Positions 60,411-64,000 of a stretch of 64,000 bases of DNA are shown piece after piece. Made by a program: the position numbers and the translations under genes. Below the pieces are notes generated by a model. It was not told the DNA's origin and did not search any database. It was given only the letters and a program-made list of their open reading frames with translations. The DNA comes from Mercenaria mercenaria (lineage: Eukaryota; Mollusca; Bivalvia; Venerida; Veneridae): assembly GCF_021730395.1 (NCBI RefSeq), contig NC_069363.1, positions 44,445,001 to 44,509,000 on the forward strand, read 5' to 3'. Position 1 is the first letter of the stretch; the number at the start of each line of letters is the position of its first letter.

Positions 60411-61183
60411 TGAATGAGATGGTGCTGTTTAAATATTCCTTGCTGCATTTGTAAGTACCAAATATTGATTTTCAATATTTTACATTTTCAGCTGAATTAA
60501 CTTTTCTGTTAAACAAACCATAATAATCGAAATGGTTGACATTTTCTAAATGACTCCTGAAATAAGAGTATAATCAGGAAAAGATATTGCTGCATTCAGT
60601 CAATGGTAATCGTCACCATATTCCTATTGTTATTTTCTGTTTTATTGTTATATTCTGGCTGTACATATAATTCCAGTAAAAATAACCTCTCGCATTAACA
60701 TTCATGGGATATAAGCTTTGTATCGAGAAATATGTTTAAGTTCTGCAGCGAAAATACTGCGCGACTTTAGGAGTACAATATATCTCCGATGAAGAACGAG
60801 TGCATATCTCTCGATGCAAAGCTGATAATTATATACGTATCTACACATACATTAATATTAATTATATACATACACCGTATTTTAAAATTATGAAATAGCC
60901 TGAATTTCTTGTAGATTTTATTTGCATAAAATTATCAAATTGATTGCTATTTCTGCTAATGTTTAAAAAAATATTCTAATATTCCAGTAATACACCTTTC
61001 GAAAATAAAAATATATATGTATATATATATAACCCCAATAGATTGCACAACCAGCTTTGAAAACTAAAATTTTGAACAGTTCTGGGACAACTGCATAACT
61101 CCATAAATAACATGCTAAAGTTATTAGAGGTAATTAAAATTTACAGAATGACAGACAGATAGATAATTAAATAGATAATCATT
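60411..61183. other. 3' flank of the membrane-protein gene
   Basis: AT-rich, with a (TA)n run near 61010-61032. A minus-strand AATAAA near 60915 is a candidate poly(A) signal. Confidence 0.4.
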
Positions 61184-62854
61184 TCAACTAATGATTTCAA
61201 GAAATTTACTAATGAGCTTTACATCGAATGAATCTTTTCTCGATTCATTTCGCTTCAATTTGTACCTAACCAATTGTTTCAATGATACAAATTTGATACC
61301 ATAACAATAGCCATAATTTTTAGGATCATAAAACAAATCCAATTCGTCCATTGCCCCATTGTCAGTAAAATGGTCTTCTCCCCATGCGCGCCCCTTTGAA
61401 ATGGAATTGTTCTTGAAAGCATGAGCTTGAATAGAAATTCCATGATCATTTCCAAGTAAAACTTTGTCAACTTTGTGTAAAAATAAAAGGTCAACATCTG
61501 TTCTTTGGCGCAAACCAAAAATTCCTAGCACTGTTCCTGAATCAATCATGACGTCATCTCTACCCTCGTGTATACCTGGCAGAGTCTTTATTGGTGCAGT
61601 AGATGAACGACTGGCAACTTCTTTTGCAATTACTTTGCAATCAGACGCATTCTTAGCGTAGTTCATTAGTTGTATGGAATTTGGATTAAGTATCATTTCT
61701 GCAAGAATTACATTCTCTTCTATAGTATCGGGGATTTGAGCGGTGGATTTAAAAGCTTTATCATTGTAAAGCTTTCTTACTTTATTTTTACATTGAACTA
61801 GATCTCTGTTGCGTTTTGCATAGACAAATAAAAATATGGCATTATATGTCGAATTGAATTTCGAAAGCATTTGTTGAATTTGTGCCTCTAGCCAAGCTTG
61901 TTGCCCATACATATGAGTGATTAATTGCCGCATTCCACTTTTAGTGAACTTGATTTCTCTTTCAAATAAAATGCCATTATCTTTTGAGCATTGTTCTTTC
62001 ACAATTTTACGCATAGCGTCATCTTTGCCGCGATTGTTTGAAAATACGGAAACAATAAAAACTAATGACTTCAAGGACGGAAGCTTCAACTGGATCTTCA
62101 TCCATTCCGACATGACCATATCCGACATCTGCTCCGACAATCCTTTGCCTTCAAAGAACTTGTATCCCCAGTCATACGAACTCTCTTTATAACTTTGATG
62201 TTCAAAACATGCATTCTTTGATAATATTATTGCAGCCGATATTCTATGTGCACCATTAAGAAGAAATCCTGTATTGTCCAACGGAATCCTCGACCTGCTA
62301 GAATTAAATCCATCCGTTTTTATGCTTTCTATCGTTTTATGAAATGATAAAATGAAATCTGACTCTTTGTTCTTATTTCTGCATGGTATTTTTCCATCGA
62401 ACCAGGACAATATAGTGTTGCTACATAATTCTGTAAAATTGCCCCACACCCGAATATGTTCTGTATATGCATATTGTATTACGTTCGGAACTCGCTTCTT
62501 GTAAACATAGAAATACGCATAAACCATTTTGAATATAACATCAAATCTGTTCGATTGTAAATAATTTGAAGGATTTTCAAATAGAGAATATGAACTGCTG
62601 CTTTGTTTTCTCGTTTCTAAGCTACTATGGTTTTTTGTTACCGCTGTTTCAACATGATACCTTTGAGAAATAATCTGTGTCATGCGATGCTCTGGCACGA
62701 TGACTACATAACACACTATAAATACTATCAAGATTGAAAATAAACACATTAACCATTTCAGTCGTTTGTTTATTACTGTTTCCGTTCTTTGGAAACGTTT
62801 CGTGTTTTTCAAAGGCATATTCATTTTAGTTGTTAATCTTAACATGTAATACAT
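61184..62854 (-). CDS. Type II membrane protein, ParB-like plus nucleotidyltransferase-like
   Basis: Intronless 556-residue protein; family not firmly recognised. A short basic cytoplasmic tail precedes one membrane helix at about residues 34-53 (WLMCLFSILIVFIVCYVVIV), then a lumenal part follows: the layout of Golgi/ER glycan enzymes. Residues 195-209 read TGFLLNGAHRISAAI. NGAHR matches the NG/DGxHR loop of ParB/sulfiredoxin-like folds. Residues 437-457 read IDSGTVLGIFGLRQRTDVDL, a GS...DxD signature of pol-beta-type nucleotidyltransferases (Asp453, Asp455) that recalls LicD/fukutin proteins. ELDLFYD (504-510), YGIKFVSL and SFDVKLI (542-548) complete it. Several N-x-S/T sites. Met1 is used; Met11 or Met13 would also leave the helix intact. 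The role in glycan or phospho-sugar modification is inference. Lack of introns could mean a retrocopy, transfer from bacteria, or simply a compact gene. Confidence 0.85.
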   Translation of the reverse strand: MYYMLRLTTKMNMPLKNTKRFQRTETVINKRLKWLMCLFSILIVFIVCYVVIVPEHRMTQIISQRYHVETAVTKNHSSLETRKQSSSSYSLFENPSNYLQSNRFDVIFKMVYAYFYVYKKRVPNVIQYAYTEHIRVWGNFTELCSNTILSWFDGKIPCRNKNKESDFILSFHKTIESIKTDGFNSSRSRIPLDNTGFLLNGAHRISAAIILSKNACFEHQSYKESSYDWGYKFFEGKGLSEQMSDMVMSEWMKIQLKLPSLKSLVFIVSVFSNNRGKDDAMRKIVKEQCSKDNGILFEREIKFTKSGMRQLITHMYGQQAWLEAQIQQMLSKFNSTYNAIFLFVYAKRNRDLVQCKNKVRKLYNDKAFKSTAQIPDTIEENVILAEMILNPNSIQLMNYAKNASDCKVIAKEVASRSSTAPIKTLPGIHEGRDDVMIDSGTVLGIFGLRQRTDVDLLFLHKVDKVLLGNDHGISIQAHAFKNNSISKGRAWGEDHFTDNGAMDELDLFYDPKNYGYCYGIKFVSLKQLVRYKLKRNESRKDSFDVKLISKFLEIIS

Positions 62855-63982
62855 GTATTAGTGTACCAGCTTCTATGTAACAGTTTTATTTCTGAAAAGC
62901 AGTCGAATTGTGAATGGTTACAATCTTCTCCTTGTGTCTAAATACGTCAACATTCTTCCGGGAAACCCATGAAGTGAGTCTGAAGAAACAGAAAAGAAAT
63001 AAAACATGTTAATTGTAGTGACATAACTGTAACATGCAATGGTACTTTTTTAATTGCTGTTTCTTTAGAATAGTCAGTGAAATACATGTATTATGATAGT
63101 ATTAGAGTTTTAAGAAAGCTTAACACAGAACCACTTGCCTTTCATGAATTTTTAAATAACTTAGTCCCTTCGGTCTTAATCTTGATGTTTTATGGACTAC
63201 AGCCCCAGTGCATTATTTCTCTAAAATTATTAGAATTTTGTTTTTTGTGCGATATTTAAAAAAAATAAGCGGAACGGGACTGAAACGCCACCAGCGAAAA
63301 AATAGCTAACACGATAAGCAGTTCGTATGTAGGGACCAATTTATATCAGAAAATTAAATGCACTATTTCTTATCATTAAAATATGTAATAATCTATATAA
63401 TTATAAACATATATTTGTATCAGTTTGTAAGAGTATTTAATTAAAAGAGTATTGAATAAGTTTATTGTGTCTGTCATCGTGCTTCCAATGGATCTTTCAG
63501 ACTAATTTTCATACTTGATAAATATTCCAATTACACGCAAAATGTTCTTCAATCCTGACCAAAGACATGTTTTTCATCCGTCTCAATGTTAACACATAAG
63601 ATGTCGATGAAAAATATATATTTTTACAGGTTTGCAATAAATTATTTCTAAAACAAAATAGTATTCGCCATGACTTAACAATCGCGTGCTTAGTTTGTGT
63701 TTTCCACAAGATGTAAAATAAATTGTCATTCTTTGACAATACACTTTCAGATTTATTGATTTTCACGTGATGCGGAAGAATAGCTATATAAAGATGAACG
63801 GCAACTACACAATGGTGTATGGCGTAATCGGCAAGTTGATGACTTATGACCTCTTAAGGTTTGTCATCAATAATTCGCAATATATAGAATATTAAAACAA
63901 TAACTACATCAAAAACATTGATGGATTATGAATACATGTACTAGTAATGTTTATTCAGACAAATTCTAGATATTTCTATAAA
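62855..63982. other. 5' flank of the membrane-protein gene, no other gene
   Basis: No clear promoter elements or exons; AT-rich. Confidence 0.45.
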
Positions 63983-64000
63983 TGAGCCGTGCCATGGGAA
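63983..64000. mobile_element. Palindromic GAGCC MITE, copy 4, cut by window end
   Basis: GAGCCGTGCCATGGGAA matches the terminus of the other copies, preceded by AAAT. Confidence 0.8.

Overview
The window looks like nuclear DNA of a bivalve mollusc, probably a heterodont (venerid-type) clam. This is inferred from AT-rich intron-bearing genes, a very dense load of short palindromic DNA elements and tRNA-derived SINEs of bivalve type, and the repeated palindromic element that begins GAGCCGTGCCATGAGAAAAC. No prokaryotic operons, CRISPR array or rRNA were seen, and no LTR or viral element was recognised.

Region by region. 1-10379: no exon found, probably upstream intron or intergenic DNA, with a higher-order minisatellite (5275-6270) and a GAT microsatellite (6930-7290). 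10380-22398 (+): ten exons of a FREM1-type (Fras1-related extracellular matrix) gene. The reading frame is continuous across all nine introns (6,315 nt including the stop, 2,104 residues). The domain order matches vertebrate FREM1: N-terminal domain, 12 CSPG repeats, one Calx-beta domain, a basic linker, a short Cys domain and a C-type lectin domain. Only the signal-peptide end is missing. 22.4-28.6 kb: 3' UTR and repeat-rich DNA. 28.65-30.44 kb (-): a small defensin gene in three exons, with TATA box, 5' UTR exon, signal-peptide exon and Cys-rich exon. It is too split up for a simple ORF search to show. 30.8-45.6 kb: a recent TIR element with a 9-bp target duplication, a mariner relic, tandem repeats, a nested pair of TIR elements, and a second 9-bp-duplication element carrying a tRNA-Thr-like sequence. 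45.84-54.27 kb (-): two further defensin-type loci that look broken, a LINE reverse-transcriptase relic, and a duplicated foldback array of a 21-bp unit. 54.3-61.2 kb: repeats and featureless AT-rich DNA. 61184-62854 (-): an intronless gene for a 556-residue type II membrane protein with a ParB/sulfiredoxin-like motif and a nucleotidyltransferase-like C-terminus. The window ends inside another GAGCC element.

How the genes relate. FREM1 is a basement-membrane and epithelial-adhesion protein. The defensins are secreted antimicrobial peptides. The 61-kb gene is likely a Golgi/ER enzyme of glycan modification. I see no functional linkage among the three. The most notable items are the uncalled defensin gene with its decayed neighbours, the membrane nucleotidyltransferase-like gene, and a pair of unrelated-sequence transposons that share the same architecture (9-bp duplication, about 58-bp TIR, a hairpin inside each TIR).
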